A stretch of 64,000 bases of DNA from Malaya genurostris (GCF_030247185.1 NC_080570.1:147408641-147472640); one strand, 5' to 3'. Numbered from the stretch's first letter, positions 1-11,679 are shown. Numbers and translations are program-made. Notes: generated from the letters alone by a model not told the origin.

Positions 1-1713
1 TCCAAGTCTCCAGCATCTGGACATCTGCTTGGACTCAGATCAATAATGAATCCAGCAACAACTGCTTAATCATATTGTACTCGTCAGTGTTTATCAACGA
101 ACGATTTTTTTATTCGTATTCATGTCATCCGGTTATGCCTTTGAAACTACTCACCCGTCTTTTTTTTTTATTTCTACCTTGATTTCGAAAAACCGTCATG
201 CCCTTCAAAAATGTATCATAACCAAACCATTATTCTTTTGAAAATGTCAACAATTTAACTTGTACATCCTAGTCATGGGAACCAAAAAATTAAAACCGCA
301 AGTATTAGAATTAAAATCGAGAAAAAACGTGATCCATGAAATTAATTCGAACATTTTTGAGAATTATAAATATTTTAAGTAAAAGTCTTCAAGAATTTCT
401 CCTCAATATCATAAGACAAACTTATGGATCGCTTTCATAATCCTTATGTCTGTCAAAATTCGTTCCTATGAAACTCGAAGATCATTTTGTCTGGATTTCA
501 AATCAACGTCGGGTGAACTGACGGATTCGTTTAAGATGATAGATACACGGCAAACGAATCTTAATAGCTGGAATGTTAATCATAAAAATTTTCCCACATT
601 TATTGATTTTTCTCCTAACTGCGAGCTTTATGTGTTGGCACTCGGCTCTATCCACTTCAAAACGTTCAAAGTTTTTCATTTTGTAATCGTAAGTTCAGAT
701 AAAAATCGCCACCGTTTGAATATCTTTGAGTGCTTTGATCATTTGTTTTAGCATCAGTGTTTGGTTTGGCCTGCTGACATCAGAGATGCCAGATCTGCAG
801 ATTTGTTTGCAAATCTACAGATTTCTTATATCGTCTTATATATTGCAGACTTTCGTCAAAACTTATAGACTTTTTAAATGGTCATGCCGTTGTTTCGATT
901 TTATTTATTTGCCAAAACAGTTTTGTGTTTCATACTTTTTAGAGAAATGAACTCCGCAGACATTTTTTTCGGACTCCGCAGACATTTTTTTCGGCCAACG
1001 ATAGCCATCAGCCAATAATGCACAAGGCGATGGGGATGCACATGCAGACCGTGCAGAGGCCGCATTTTCGCAAGTGTTCAATTTGCACCTACATTGCGAA
1101 GAATTTCATTGATCTGCGGCCACACACCGTCGATGTGTGGCCAAAGTGGTAAGACAAAAAAAAAAATGCAAAACAAAAACAACGAAAACAAAAAGAATGA
1201 TTTCATGAACCGAACATGTAACAGTTTTATTCTGGCACCTTATGTTGTTGCGAAAAAATGGCGAAAAAAACGCGCACCTGACTGAAGAGTCGGCAACGTT
1301 TGCGGCTACAGTTCGTGCTTCAGTAGCTAATTCGAAATCTTTTTCAGCGATAACGAACGGACAAAAAGCTCCTCAAGGGTTATTATCACGTCACTCACAT
1401 TGCTATTCACTGCGGTATGTTCGTGTGCGCCTAGCGTTTCCTAAGTCGTCTTAGAAAAAGTATTTTGTCATGCGAGTGCGTCATGTCAAAAAAAAACTCC
1501 TGTTTCATTTCGTGAGTGGTTTTCAAAACTGAGGAATTCGAAGACGGAATCGAAATTGACGTTGATAGTAACATAAAATTAGAGTCATTTCGCATGTCTG
1601 AGTAAAAAACTGCAGTTTTTTTATTTTTTTAGAAGGAACTTTTAATGAAAAATCAGAATATGGTATTGTTGCAGATTACTTCCAAATCTAGATTTCTAAT
1701 ACATTTTTAACTA
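1..1713. other. AT-rich noncoding sequence
   Basis: No gene is recognisable. The open frames here (for example 446-751 plus, 101 codons) have AT-rich, low-complexity composition and no family signature. The stretch holds a broken hAT-type MITE from 781, a tandem pair of CTCCGCAGACATTTTTTTCGG units near 948-993, and poly-A tracts near 1157 and 1486. Positions 100-140 resemble the TATTCACGTCATCCGGTTATG end of the GAATTC-rich repeat family seen at 43.1 and 60.5 kb. Confidence 0.5.
781..965 (+). repeat. truncated hAT-type MITE, AGAGATGCCAG family
   Basis: It begins CAGAGATGCCAGATCTGCAG, the same terminus as the complete element at 51,474-51,770, and continues with the same short interior motifs (GCAGATTTG, AAATCTACAGATTT, GCAGACTTT). 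No matching right end or 8-bp duplication is found downstream, so this copy is broken. The family assignment rests on the shared terminus and interior. Confidence 0.6.
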
Positions 1714-2647
1714 CAGGGTCCGGCACTCGAAGTGTAACCAATTAAAAAGGCCATAAATTCAGTTTGGAACATTACTTTTACTTAATTCAAAGTACAAAAT
1801 GTGTAAAAATAATACAAAATTCAGAATCAATTCACTTTTGCTCGATATGACCACCTTTTGCCTTGACTTGATGACTTGAGAGAGCGAAGGAGTTGCTTCG
1901 TTTGGCCGAAAGCGGTCAATTTCCGAACATTGTATTTAGAAAATTTTTCCAATTGAGCAATTCGTCAACTCTCAAAACGATAGGGTTTACTTCACCGACC
2001 GTTCATACGAGAATTTGAGTCATCGATTGGCCACCAGGAGGCAGCACCCGCAACAGATAATGGTTTGGGCCGCTGTAACCGCAGATGGGCGCTCTCCAAT
2101 CGTTTTCATCGAGCCTGGCGTCAAGGTAAATGCGACATATTATCGGGAAAGTATTCTGGAGGTTGCTTTGAAGCCGTGGGCAGACAAACATTTCGGTGGC
2201 AGACCATGGACGTTTCAGCAGGACTCGGCACCGTCTCACAAAGCTCGAGTGAACCAAGAATGGCTGAAAAACAACGTTCCGAACTTCATCACGTCCACAC
2301 AATGGCTCTCGAATTCACCAGATGCGAATCCAATGGATTATTCTCTTTGGGCCATTTTGGGGAGCAAAGTCCGAACTAAAAGATACACCAGTCTCGAGGC
2401 GCTGGAAAAAGTTATTGTCCGCGAGTGGGCCAAAATACCTGCAAGTCACATTCGGCCAAACGAAGCAACTCCTTCGCTCTCTCAAGTCATCAAGTCAAGG
2501 CAAAAGGTGGTCATATCGAGCAAACGTGAATTGATTCTGAATTTTGTATTATTTTTACACATTTTGTACTTTGAATTGAGTAAAAGTAATTTTCCAAACT
2601 GAATTTATGGCCTTTTTAATTGGTTACACTTCGAGTGCCGGACCCTG
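1714..2647 (+). mobile_element. maT-like (DD37D) Tc1/mariner element with long inverted ends
   Basis: The element is 934 bp, bounded by CAGGGTCCGGCACTCGAAG at the left and its inverse at the right, and flanked by TA on both sides (1712-1713 and 2648-2649). The inverted repeats are not the usual few tens of bases: roughly 1714-1914 is the inverse of roughly 2446-2647, about 200 bp per arm. The right arm is the natural 3' end of the transposase gene; the left arm appears to be an inverted copy that replaced the 5' half. The element therefore lacks the transposase N-terminus and is a foldback-like, non-autonomous derivative. A truncated relative lies at 11,680-11,848. Confidence 0.85.
2015..2602 (+). 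pseudogene. maT-type transposase, C-terminal half
   Basis: A 195-codon frame encodes the catalytic half of an IS630/Tc1/mariner transposase. FQQDSAPSH carries the second catalytic Asp, and SPDANPMDYSLW ends in the third; 37 residues lie between them, the DD37D spacing of the maT group. The helix-turn-helix N-terminus is missing because the upstream DNA is an inverted copy of the 3' end. A frame shift after ASHIRP puts the last 30 codons out of frame: the alternative frame there reads KAKGGHIEQ, the expected family C-terminus. The open frame itself is long, so the element is probably fairly young, but it cannot encode a working enzyme. Confidence 0.85.
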
Positions 2648-3277
2648 TATTCATTACGAAATTTTTCTAAAACGTATTATGTTTATCATAAAGCTGATTT
2701 TAGAACCTTCTTGAATTTGAAATCATTCCGAAATAGATTTGACATAGGTTTGATGCTTCATTTTCCTTCATAATGCTTATGAAAAATGGTCTACTAGGTT
2801 GGAATATAATCTCATAATAATTTTAAAAGGATTTTGAGGAGTTTAGAGTTGTTTAGTTTATTGATGTATTGTATATTTATCGTTTATTATTACCACATGT
2901 GCATTCAAAATATGAATCATTATGTGTTCTAAATCCATTTCAACAACAAATTTACTTGTTATTGAATAGAAAACAATAACTCAATAGTGCTGATTTTATG
3001 TACAAATATGAATATATTGTTTTCTTATTTGTATTTAAAAACTTCACCAAATTCATGAACATTTCTTTGTTTGACTGCTTTTTGTAAATAAGCTACAACC
3101 TTGATAAGGTGTAGTTTTATGCTGCTGGTTAGCATTTTACCGAGATTTTTTCAAAATAAAACAAAGGTTGTTTATTATTTGATACTCAGAAGAAGGAAAT
3201 ATTGTTTCGTGAGTTCACAATCGTTCGTCAGTGGCGCTGATAGCAGTAAACAGTAATGTGATTTTGCACAGTACAAC
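2648..3277. other. AT-rich noncoding sequence
   Basis: No coding or repeat structure is recognised between the maT element and the hAT MITE. The stretch consists mostly of A/T-rich words. Confidence 0.4.
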
Positions 3278-3529
3278 CAGCGATGTCAGATCTACGGAAA
3301 TCTCCGTAGATCTACGGATTCGAACATTTTCTACGGATCTACGGATCCGTAGACAAAATTTACGGGAATTGGATTTTTTCTACGGAAAATAAAATTTATC
3401 AACGAAGAACTACGGAAACAAGTTTTGTCTGGCGAGCAAAAAAAAAACAAAGAAAAGCTTTTCACCGTGAGCGTTTCCGGGAAAAATTCCAGTCTACGGA
3501 AATGACACTACTACTATCTGGCATCGCTG
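3278..3529. mobile_element. hAT-type MITE, CAGCGATG family, copy 1
   Basis: This 252 bp element starts CAGCGATGTCAGAT and ends ATCTGGCATCGCTG. It is flanked by the perfect 8-bp duplication AGTACAAC (3270-3277 and 3530-3537). An 8-bp duplication and termini fitting the YARNG consensus are hallmarks of the hAT superfamily. The interior is dominated by TCTACGGAT/ATCCGTAGA words in both orientations. It has no coding capacity. A second full copy, in the opposite orientation, is at 22,500-22,749. Confidence 0.9.
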
Positions 3530-3537
3530 AGTACAAC

Positions 3538-6360
3538 GATAAATGACCGTAGTATGGAAATCACCGTTGTATCATGATGCTCGCGTCATACCACCGTGAT
3601 TCAGGGTGACAGACATGTGATTTCACGGCGTACAGTGATTCCAATATTACATGTCTGTCATAAGCATAAGTAGACTCTCGTGCAATTGCGGATGCAAAAG
3701 TGTGACGATTGATTGAACTGTTTGATTGTAGATTATCATTAGAAATTTTGGTTGCCTTGTTCCACATCAATGGCTCGAACAACCCCATGGGGCTGATCCT
3801 TGTAGTTTTTTACATTTATAAGCGAACGATCGATCCCGGTTTGGTCCGACTGTGTCCATCCTCTTGACCTTGTAAGAAGTGTAAATAGACTGCCACTCCT
3901 ATTTGCCAAGCGGAGGTACGCGCCTCGTAGCTCATCATCTAAAGTCTAGGGAAGAAGCCGCTATATGTATATGTATATCCAACGATGTCTCTTTCATCAA
4001 TTTAGACAGTTCTTCTAAACACGAGCGCATATGCAAGTCATCCAAAAAAAAACGCCTACTTCGATTTGGAATAAGCGGCTGCTTCCACCGGGACAATGCC
4101 GGAGAAAGAAGTGGACGATTCCGGCTATTTGATACCGATCAAAAACTCACACGAACAATTCAACCGCCAAAGGGAGTGAAAATTAAATCCACCCAGTTTT
4201 GCGTTTTGTTTTTCGATTCCCAGCTATTTGTGTCTATGAGAGTGAAGCAATTGCCGCCGCCGCCGCCGCCCGTTTGAACAGCAGAGGAACCGCGATTCAG
4301 AATTGGGGACGAGAGTCTTGATGCTGCGGTTTAGAGTGTGTGTGAATCGAGAGCGCATCATTCCTCCGTAGCCAAGAAAACTGGCCAGCAAAAACGTTCA
4401 ACAAGTGAATTGGACTCACTGACTGGGTGGTTTAGGTTAGGTGTATTACAACAAAAAAAAATAGCTAGGAGAAACAAAAAAAAAACAGCAACGAAGCTAG
4501 TTGAAAGTTACTCTTCCGCAGCCACAAATCAACTCGGTTGACTGGTTGGGTGCCTACAGGGAAGTCAGACACCGAGGAAAGCAACAAGCTCAGCGCGGGA
4601 AATTGGTGATTGGTGCAACCGAGAATCCGTCGCTAGCTGGCCGACGGTTCCGAATGTCAACGGGCGCTTGATCGTCAAGCTAGCGATGAAATCAAGTGTG
4701 ACAGTTTCTTGGTTTGACTTGCAGAAGTTAGATGTCATTTGGTGAGGTGCAAAAACTGGACGCTCCAAGAGATGAGTGATGTCACTTAATATGCCTGCCA
4801 ATTCATGCAGAAGTATTTCATTTACAAATAAATGAGAAACTTCGGAAAACTCTGAAGTCTGAGGCTTTTTTGTTGTTGTTGTTGCAGTGCAAGCCTTCTA
4901 AGCCAGACTTGCGCATGTTCCGCCTGTTGAACACATAAAACATATGTTCCGCAGATAGCGCAACAGAATAGCCGCAAAACTACAGACCTTCATACGGGAT
5001 CTCGATGGGATTTACCATGGAAGCCGTTGGGTCTTAGACTTTTCTTTTCCCCGGTTTTGTTTTTTGTTCCTTCTCGGTGCTTCGGTATATCGGTTAGCAT
5101 ACCAATTACCACGAATGGTTATTAGTGCCGATACTTATCCGAGCTGCCGGGCTGTACGATATTACGATGTATTCCACAAACATATATCCGCCGGGCCGTT
5201 TCTAACTTCTCCAACAGTATCAGCATATAGGCTCTGATGGATCGCAGTCAATTCGTTACAATGTTTCTGCCGTGACCTATTGGATGGGCTGAGTTCAAGA
5301 ACTGTGGCCACGGAATCGAAAGAATTTATGGCGAATACGAGCGTCGTCGGGAGCATAATTAAGGGTTATCTGGCAAGTTACGATCATAAATTTACTGGAA
5401 TTTCCCACCGCAAGAATGTCGACCCTCCACCATGATGTCAGTGGTGCGGTCGTCGCCGCAAGTAGCGCAGTCTTCGGACTCGGAGTTTTAAGGTCGTAGA
5501 AGTCAGAGCATTCCTGCAACTGAAGAAAGAGCACAAAAAAAGCCCCACCGGCCACAGCTGTACTTATTACTACATTATAACTTCATTTCGAATGGACTTA
5601 CCTCCCTCGAAGATCACACTCCCGGTATGTGGATAATGAGTTTGCTAGAAACTACCGGGACGGGCCATTTTTCCGCACAGTGTCCCAGAGGGTCGATTGC
5701 CTGTGCTAGATGTTGGATGTTAATTGGTGTAAGATGGTGACTATCGCATCTGCCAGTGGAGTAATTAACTTTGCTGATTATTATCTGGCCGTCAGAAAAA
5801 GACGATAGAAAAAAAGGTTCTTAGCTTTGAACCGAGCCCATCAGCATCAAACCCCGTTCAACTGTGCTTGAGCTGTGTAGGTAATTTTTTATTCGGAGCT
5901 CAAAGCTTGCTTGGACATTGAAAAATTTGAATATGAATTAGCATACTCTGATATGTAGCTTCACAACTTGACTCCGTATAAGTTGATGATATGGTGTCAA
6001 GAGTTCCCGGAAACAGTCATGATTACCACCCATATCTCAGCGGCAGAAGAATTCAGTTAATATTTTCAGAATACTTCACTTCAATGAGAATGATTCAAAG
6101 CAAACGATTTTATGGACCGTCGTTCCGAAATCATATGAAATCGGAGGAAATTTGGCATCACTGGAACAACGATGCGGTACACAAGTGTTGCTCTCAAAAA
6201 AAAAAGTCAAATTTAATGCGTATCAAACAACTTATTGACACACTAAAGGATCCGTGCACACTTCGTAGCGCAATAATATTAGATTAAATGTAAATAAATC
6301 AAAACTACTTTCAATGAATTTTAATGGTTATTGTAAAAAGATAACGGTTCCCAACCTTTT
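3538..6360. other. mostly unique sequence, possible untranslated exon(s)
   Basis: This stretch is less AT-rich than its surroundings and shows little recognisable repeat. A (GCC)n run lies at 4254-4271. On the minus strand a good donor (GAG|GTAAGT at 5596-5602) and a pyrimidine-rich acceptor near 5535 suggest spliced untranslated sequence, but none of the flanking frames reads as a protein. Open frames such as 3903-4277 (plus) and 5295-5555 (minus) have no recognisable family. I see no supported gene. Confidence 0.35.
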
Positions 6361-6727
6361 ACTATCTTATTTATTTTATTTATTTATTTATTTGGGAGCA
6401 GGGAAAAGCCCAGTGGAGATGAAATTTGGCAATCTCTTTCTCCAGCAGGCATAAAACCTCCTCATCATTTGTATCAACAGATTACAATGATCCCACAGAT
6501 ACATTTAGGTTTAACACTACAGTTAAAACTAACAGATAAAACTAAATTTATAACACTATAACTAGTTGATTACACCAAGCATAACAGGTCATAGTGCATA
6601 GTGCTCTTACTTAAAAGATGAGAGAGAGAGAGAGAGTAGAAAAGTGGTTAGGTAAATGGTATACAAGGGTTGGTGAAGATGGTGCTAAACAAGCGTAAAC
6701 GAACGACGGGGTTAGAATCAGCATGTA

Positions 6728-7973
6728 ACACATGGATCAATAAGTCCCGAGACTAACAATGGAAACAACATTTTTTTTTGCAAAATTTTTTTTTATTCAT
6801 CAACATAATCACCTTTTAGGGTGATACAATAGTTCCAACGTTTTTCCAATTTTTCAATACCATGTTTATAAAAAAATTTATCTTTCGCTTCAAAATAAGC
6901 TTCAGTTTCAGCGATGACCTCCTCATTTGAGCCAAATCTTTTTCCCTGGAGCATTTTTTTAAGATCAGCAAAGAGCCAGTAGTCACTGGGGGCTAAATCT
7001 GGCGAGTATGGGGGGTGGTGAAGCAGATCAAAGCCCAATTCGTTCAATTTCACCATTGTTTTCATCGACTTGTGGCAGGGTGCATTGTCTTGATGAAAAA
7101 GGATTTTTTTCTCTGCATGTGCGGTCGTTTTTTTGCGTTTGCCTCCTTCAAACGGACCAGTAAGTCAATATAATAATCAATGTTGATCGATTCACCTTTT
7201 TCGAGGTAGTCAATGAAAATCACGTATCCCAAAAAACTGACGCCATGACTTTGCCAGCTGACTGCTGCGTTTTCGGACGCTTCGGACGGCTTTCGCCAGA
7301 TGTGCGCCACTCAGATGACTGCCGCTTCGACTCTGGAGTGTAGTGATGTATCCATGTTTCGTCCATGGTCACGTAACGACGCAAGAAACCTTTTTTGTTG
7401 CGAGTAAATAGCGAAAAACTGCTTTCTGACTGGCACCCACTTGGAAAAAACCTTTTTCATGCTCAATTTTTCATGAAGGATAGTAAATACATTTCCATAT
7501 GATATCTGTGTCATCCCAGCAATCTCACGGAGCTTCACTTTACGATCTTTCATTATAATTTTTGTCACTTCACTCACATTTTCCGGTGTAACGGCTTCCA
7601 CAGGTCTACCCGAGCGTTCCGCGTCATTTGTGTCGGTACAACAGCGTTTAAACTCGGCGAACCACCGACAAATCGTTGCTTTCGACGGACAAGAGTCCGG
7701 ATAACATTTTTCAATCCATTGTTTCGCTTGCACGGTGTTTTTACCCATTAAAAAACAATGTTTTATCAAAACACGAAACTCGGTTTTTCCCTTTTTTTTA
7801 AACAAACTACAAAACGACTTTACTCCAACTTCGATAACTCAGCTGTTTCTGGTCGGATAAACTTAAAATTTTGACCCGTTTCAAGCAAAGGTTAGTACTC
7901 TAGAAAGACGTGGTTACTGGTTTACTACGAGCGCCATCTCTGCTTTAGTCTCGGGACTTATTGATCCATGTGT
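6728..7973 (-). mobile_element. mariner element A (DD34D), 1.25 kb, TA-flanked
   Basis: The terminal inverted repeats begin ACACATGGATCAATAAGTCC at the left, with the exact inverse at the right, and are bounded by TA at 6726-6727 and 7974-7975. About 1.25 kb is the normal full length for a mariner. It lies inside the 3' region of the retrotransposon at 6.4-9.0 kb and therefore arrived later. The near-identical termini suggest fairly recent activity, although its transposase is broken. Confidence 0.9.
6793..7805 (-). pseudogene. mariner A transposase, frameshifted
   Basis: The coding region is spread over at least three frames on the minus strand. The N-terminal part (7805 to 7311) holds the DNA-binding region with QAKQWIEKCYPDSCPSKAT and the ERSGRP linker. 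The central part (about 7310-7062) holds FIDYLEKGESINIDYYIDLL. The C-terminal part (7065 to 6793) holds NELGFDLLHHPPYSPDLAPSDYW; paired with HQDNAPCHK just upstream, this gives the DD34D spacing of true mariners. The expected first catalytic block appears only out of frame near 7330. The intact family protein is about 345 residues, so nearly the whole gene is present but inactivated by frameshifts. Confidence 0.85.
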
Positions 7974-8172
7974 TAGATCTAATTAGTGATAAAAAATGGA
8001 CGGTGGAAGACAGAAAAAAGAGGAAAGGACGACCGGGTTAATTACAACAAGCGAATCTAGTTAGTTTCAAATGAAGATGATAACGAGACGGAATGGGGGT
8101 TGAATGAAAATAAAATATTAACGGTTCCAGACAAATCCTAATGTGACAGGTGACTATGAAACAATCGTTTAA

Positions 8173-8816
8173 TCATGTTTCGAGATAAATGAAAGTCGAA
8201 GACATTGAAACAGTTGTTGAATATTCGGCACATACTGGAGAACGACTCATTATGACCATAATTTGTCGTTTCAGTACATTCTGCGAAATGCTATAGTCGT
8301 AGCTCAATAGCGAGTGTTTGCGAGTAAACGGCGTAACGGAACATTTCAAGGCATTTAAGACCATTCTATTGTCGTTACACCAGTTCACGAACAAATCAAG
8401 CAGTTACTGTAAAAATATAGTGTCGTCGGGCGAACTTACTAGATCATATAGCTTAAAATCATCTGCGAAAGATAGTTGGTGGCATTTCAATAGAAAGTTG
8501 AGATCATTGAGGTAGAGCAAGGATAAAAATGGTCCCAAGTGACTGCCTTGAGGGACTCCAGAACCTACGCAAACGGTGTTGTAGCGCATTCACCAAATTT
8601 CACTAACATTTCCCGACCAATAAGATATGATTGAAGCCAGTTGAGTAAAGATCCACTAAATCCAAGTTTTTCGAGTTTAGCAACTGCAATTTGGTGGTAT
8701 ATCGCGAACCATAGGTTGGGAATAGCTGCTCTGTGATAAACAACATTTATTTGATTTTTCATTTTCGGTACAGATATATAAAACCGATGATTTGCCAACA
8801 CTTGTACAGGCTCCAA
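8173..8816 (-). pseudogene. reverse transcriptase fragments (non-LTR, Jockey-like)
   Basis: Three minus-strand frames in series carry pieces of a LINE-type reverse transcriptase. 8816-8565 holds LEKLGFSGSLLNWLQSYL. 8589-8404 holds SGVPQGSHLGP and LSFADDFKLY, the core FADD catalytic box. 8394-8173 holds FVNWCNDNRMVLNALKCSV, the usual segment after the catalytic box. The frame changes inactivate it. The order and spacing match Jockey/CR1-type enzymes; the exact clade is not resolved. Confidence 0.8.
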
Positions 8817-9309
8817 ACAATTTTCTATATAAAAAAAACTCGAAATTCACGACATAAACTCCTAACGATTGTCCTTGAGATTTATTGACGATAACAAAAA
8901 AGCTAAACGGATGCGAAATTGACGTTTAAATTTAAATCCGGACGTATCAGTGGGTATCAGGCGCGTATACAAGGGAAATTTTAGGGGTTCAAACCCCTCT
9001 CGAAACTTAAAAAAATAATTATGTTATGAAAACTCCTCTCTATAAATATGACGAATTTCACTCTCTGATTTCAATGAAACTTTCTGGACATGTAGACTTT
9101 GTGTCAAAAAGCCACTTTGCATATTTTGGTTTTAAAAATTTATCCAGACTGTCTAGTGATGTTCACAAAATCAGTCAAATTTTTCAATAAAAAAATTCTT
9201 ATCGAATCCAACACTGAAAAAATTGATTTAAAAAAAATCAAAATCGATTCACAAAGTTGGTTTCTTTTCTTTTGATTTTGATAACATTTTGTTCCAATAT
9301 TGGTGATTA

Positions 9310-10585
9310 ACAGTTCGGCTGAAAAGTTCGTATCGTTTAATAGAAACACACATTTTTTTGCCAAAATTCGTTTTCATTATTCAACATAATTGCCATCAGA
9401 GGCGATACAGCGATTATAGCGATCTTCCAACTTTTCGATACCATTTTTGTAGTACGATTTGTCCTTTGCCTCAAAATAGGCCTCAGTTTCAGCGATTACC
9501 TCTTCATTGCTTCTAAATTTTTTACCAGCGAGCATTCTCTTGAGGTCTGAGAACAGGAAAAAGTCACTGGGGCCAAATCTGGAGAATACGGTGGATGAGG
9601 GAGCAATTCGAAGCCCAATTCGTTCAATTTCAGCATGGTTTTCATCGACTTGTGACACGGTGCATTGTCTTGATGAAACAAAACTTTTTTCTTCTTCAAA
9701 TGAGGCCGTTTTTTGAAATTTCGTCCTTTAAACGCTCTAATAACGCTATATAATAGTCACTGTTGATGGTTTTTCCCTTTTCGAGGTAGTCGATGAAAAT
9801 TTTACCATGCGAATACCAAAATACAGACGCCATAACCTTACCGGCCGATTGTTGAGTCTTTCCACGCTTTGGGTTCGGTTCATCGCGTGCAGTCCACTCA
9901 GCTGACTGTCGATTGGACTCCGGAGTGAAGTGATGGAACCATGTTTCGTCCATTGTTATATATCGACGAAAAAATCGGGTTTATTTCGATATAACAGCTC
10001 CAAACACTGCTCAGAATCATCAATTCGTTGTTGTTTTTGATCGATTGTGAGCTCACGCGGCACCCATTTTGCACAAAGCATTCTCATATCCAAATATTCG
10101 TGAATAATATGTCCAACACGTTCCTTTGATATCTTTAGGGTGTCAGCTATCTCGATCAACTTCACTTTACGGTCATTGAAAATCATTTTGTGGATTTTTT
10201 TCACGTTTTCATCGGTAACAGCCTCTTTTGGACGTCCACTGCGTTCATCGTCTTCGGTGCTCATATGACCAGTACGAAATTTTGCAAACCACTTACCCGG
10301 TGCAGAGTCTGGATAACACTCATCAAGCCATTTTTTGGTATCGGCGGCACTTTTTTTCATCAAAAAGAAGTGTTTCATCAACACACGAAAATCCTTTTTT
10401 TTTCATTTTTTTTACAATAACAAAAGTAGCTTCACTCAAAATGCAATATCTCACAAACTAATAATCAGACAGCTGTCAAATTTATACACGTATCTTTTGA
10501 AGGTTGGTACTAACTGAAAATGTTATGGATTTAATTCTAGTGGCGCCCTCTCATAGAAACGATACGAACTTTTCAGCCGATCTGT
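9310..10585 (-). mobile_element. mariner element B (DD34D), 1.28 kb, TA-flanked
   Basis: The inverted termini read ACAGTTCGGCTGAAAAGTTC at the left and, inverted, ACAGATCGGCTGAAAAGTTC at the right, with TA on each side (9308-9309 and 10,586-10,587). The termini are unrelated to those of mariner A although the transposases are clearly related, so this is a separate mariner lineage. Length is full-size. Confidence 0.9.
9377..10384 (-). pseudogene. mariner B transposase, frameshifted
   Basis: Minus-strand frames cover almost the whole protein. 10,384-9956 holds the DNA-binding half (KKWLDECYPDSAPGKWFAKF, ERSGRP). 9953-9696 holds the first catalytic block (MDETWFHHF) and FIDYLEKGKTINSDYYIALL. 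9699-9496 holds FHQDNAPCHKSMKTMLKLNE and YSPDLAP (DD34D). 9658-9377 holds the C-terminus in another frame. About five codons seem to be missing between DSAPGK and WFAKF. At least two frame changes make it non-functional. Confidence 0.85.
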
Positions 10586-10587
10586 TA

Positions 10588-11471
10588 CTTTATCCAAAAA
10601 ATTTTCAAGTTTCATTTCATAAGATAATTTTACCAACTGCGAATATGATTTATCGTAAAATTTGTCATATTTAAGTCAAATTGAAAATACCACCTCAGAG
10701 TAGAAAAATTTTTCTTCCACGTCTATAATTTTTCAAAATAATTTGCCCGTTTCTATAAGAAATCGTTAAAGGTGAGTAATTAAAAGTTTCTCCTACCGAT
10801 TTGACAGCTCTTGCTGAAGGTATCAACTCTGAACAAGCAGCGCATCTACATTTCATTTTAGCGTCATTGTGCCAATAGTAAACTAATTGGTCGAAACAGT
10901 TATTCTGAGTGATAGTATAGCTATGAGAAAAATGAAAAATGCTAAATGTGCTATTTCTTGCATAATTCTGATTCGCGAAACTAAAAAAATGTTCATGTGA
11001 CGGTCACCGCCTCAATTAACCGCCCAAAATTAAACGGTTCAAACTGGTCGAAGCGCCAGCTGCATATCATAGTCGACATTATCATATTCAAGCATAACGA
11101 AAATAGGTTATGGTCGTTGTTCCAAGACAGTAAATTTTGAAGATGATTTGATCAAATCAATTCTGTGATTTTTGCTGAAAATCTAGAACTAGTCTTACCG
11201 CGAGTGTTTAATATTTTTCAGTCGTGTTCGGTTACAGCTGTGATTCTCAGACTGATCCCTACCGCCCACCTGTGGGCGCTAGCTTATTTTTTGTGGGCAG
11301 TAAACTCTACAGGTATTTAAAAGGTGGGAAAATTCAAAAATTCTCTACGGGAAAAATACAAGCTTTCTTAAATTCAAGCGTTGTCTGAAAATAATTCATT
11401 AAAAGCAGGTCTTTACTGCTCAAATCCTGGTACTCGAATAACTTGGTTTTAAAAGTACTCTGCTGATCTGA
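10588..11471. other. noncoding; contains a dispersed repeat
   Basis: No gene is seen. About 10,690-10,890 is a diverged inverted copy of about 29,300-29,545 (shared words CCACCTCAGAGTA, CCGATTTGACAGCTCTTGCT and AACAAGCAGCGC), so it belongs to an unnamed dispersed family. The rest has no recognised content. Confidence 0.5.
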
Positions 11472-11679
11472 ATGCATTCATATATTACTGGTCGATTAAT
11501 AGTTAGTTCTGGGATACAACAAGTAAGTCATTTAAGACCGTTCACATTTTTACTATACCTCAATGACTTTAACTTATCAGTGAAATGTTTTAAACTATCA
11601 TTTGCTATTGGCTTCACATTGTGTCACAACAGCAGGGATGTACTAAAACTTCATATTCCGGATTTATCATATGAATCAT
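11472..11679 (+). pseudogene. reverse transcriptase fragment (non-LTR)
   Basis: The plus-strand frame reads SSGIQQVSHLRPFTFLLYLN and then KCFKLSFA, matching the GVPQGSHLGP and LYLNDL ... FADD block of the minus-strand fragment at 8404-8589. The catalytic FADD is degraded to FAIG and the fragment is abruptly joined to a truncated maT end at 11,680. It is a dead relic of the same or a closely related retrotransposon family. Confidence 0.7.

Larger units (their letters stand above)
6363..9060 (-). mobile_element. degenerate non-LTR retrotransposon (Jockey-like), minus strand
   Basis: Reading on the minus strand, reverse transcriptase fragments (8816 to 8173) are followed by a presumed 3' region ending at a (AAAT)n tail, seen on the plus strand as repeated TTTATTTATT at 6365-6395. 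That layout is typical of LINE-like elements. The 3' region is interrupted by a complete mariner at 6728-7973. A related 3' tail recurs at about 17,750-18,160 (shared words GGCATAAAACCTCCTCATC and TTTATTTATTTATT). The 5' boundary is uncertain. Confidence 0.6.

Noticed and set aside
446..751. 101-codon open frame on the plus strand
   Set aside because: AT-rich composition, no recognisable motif, no splice or promoter context; length is expected by chance.
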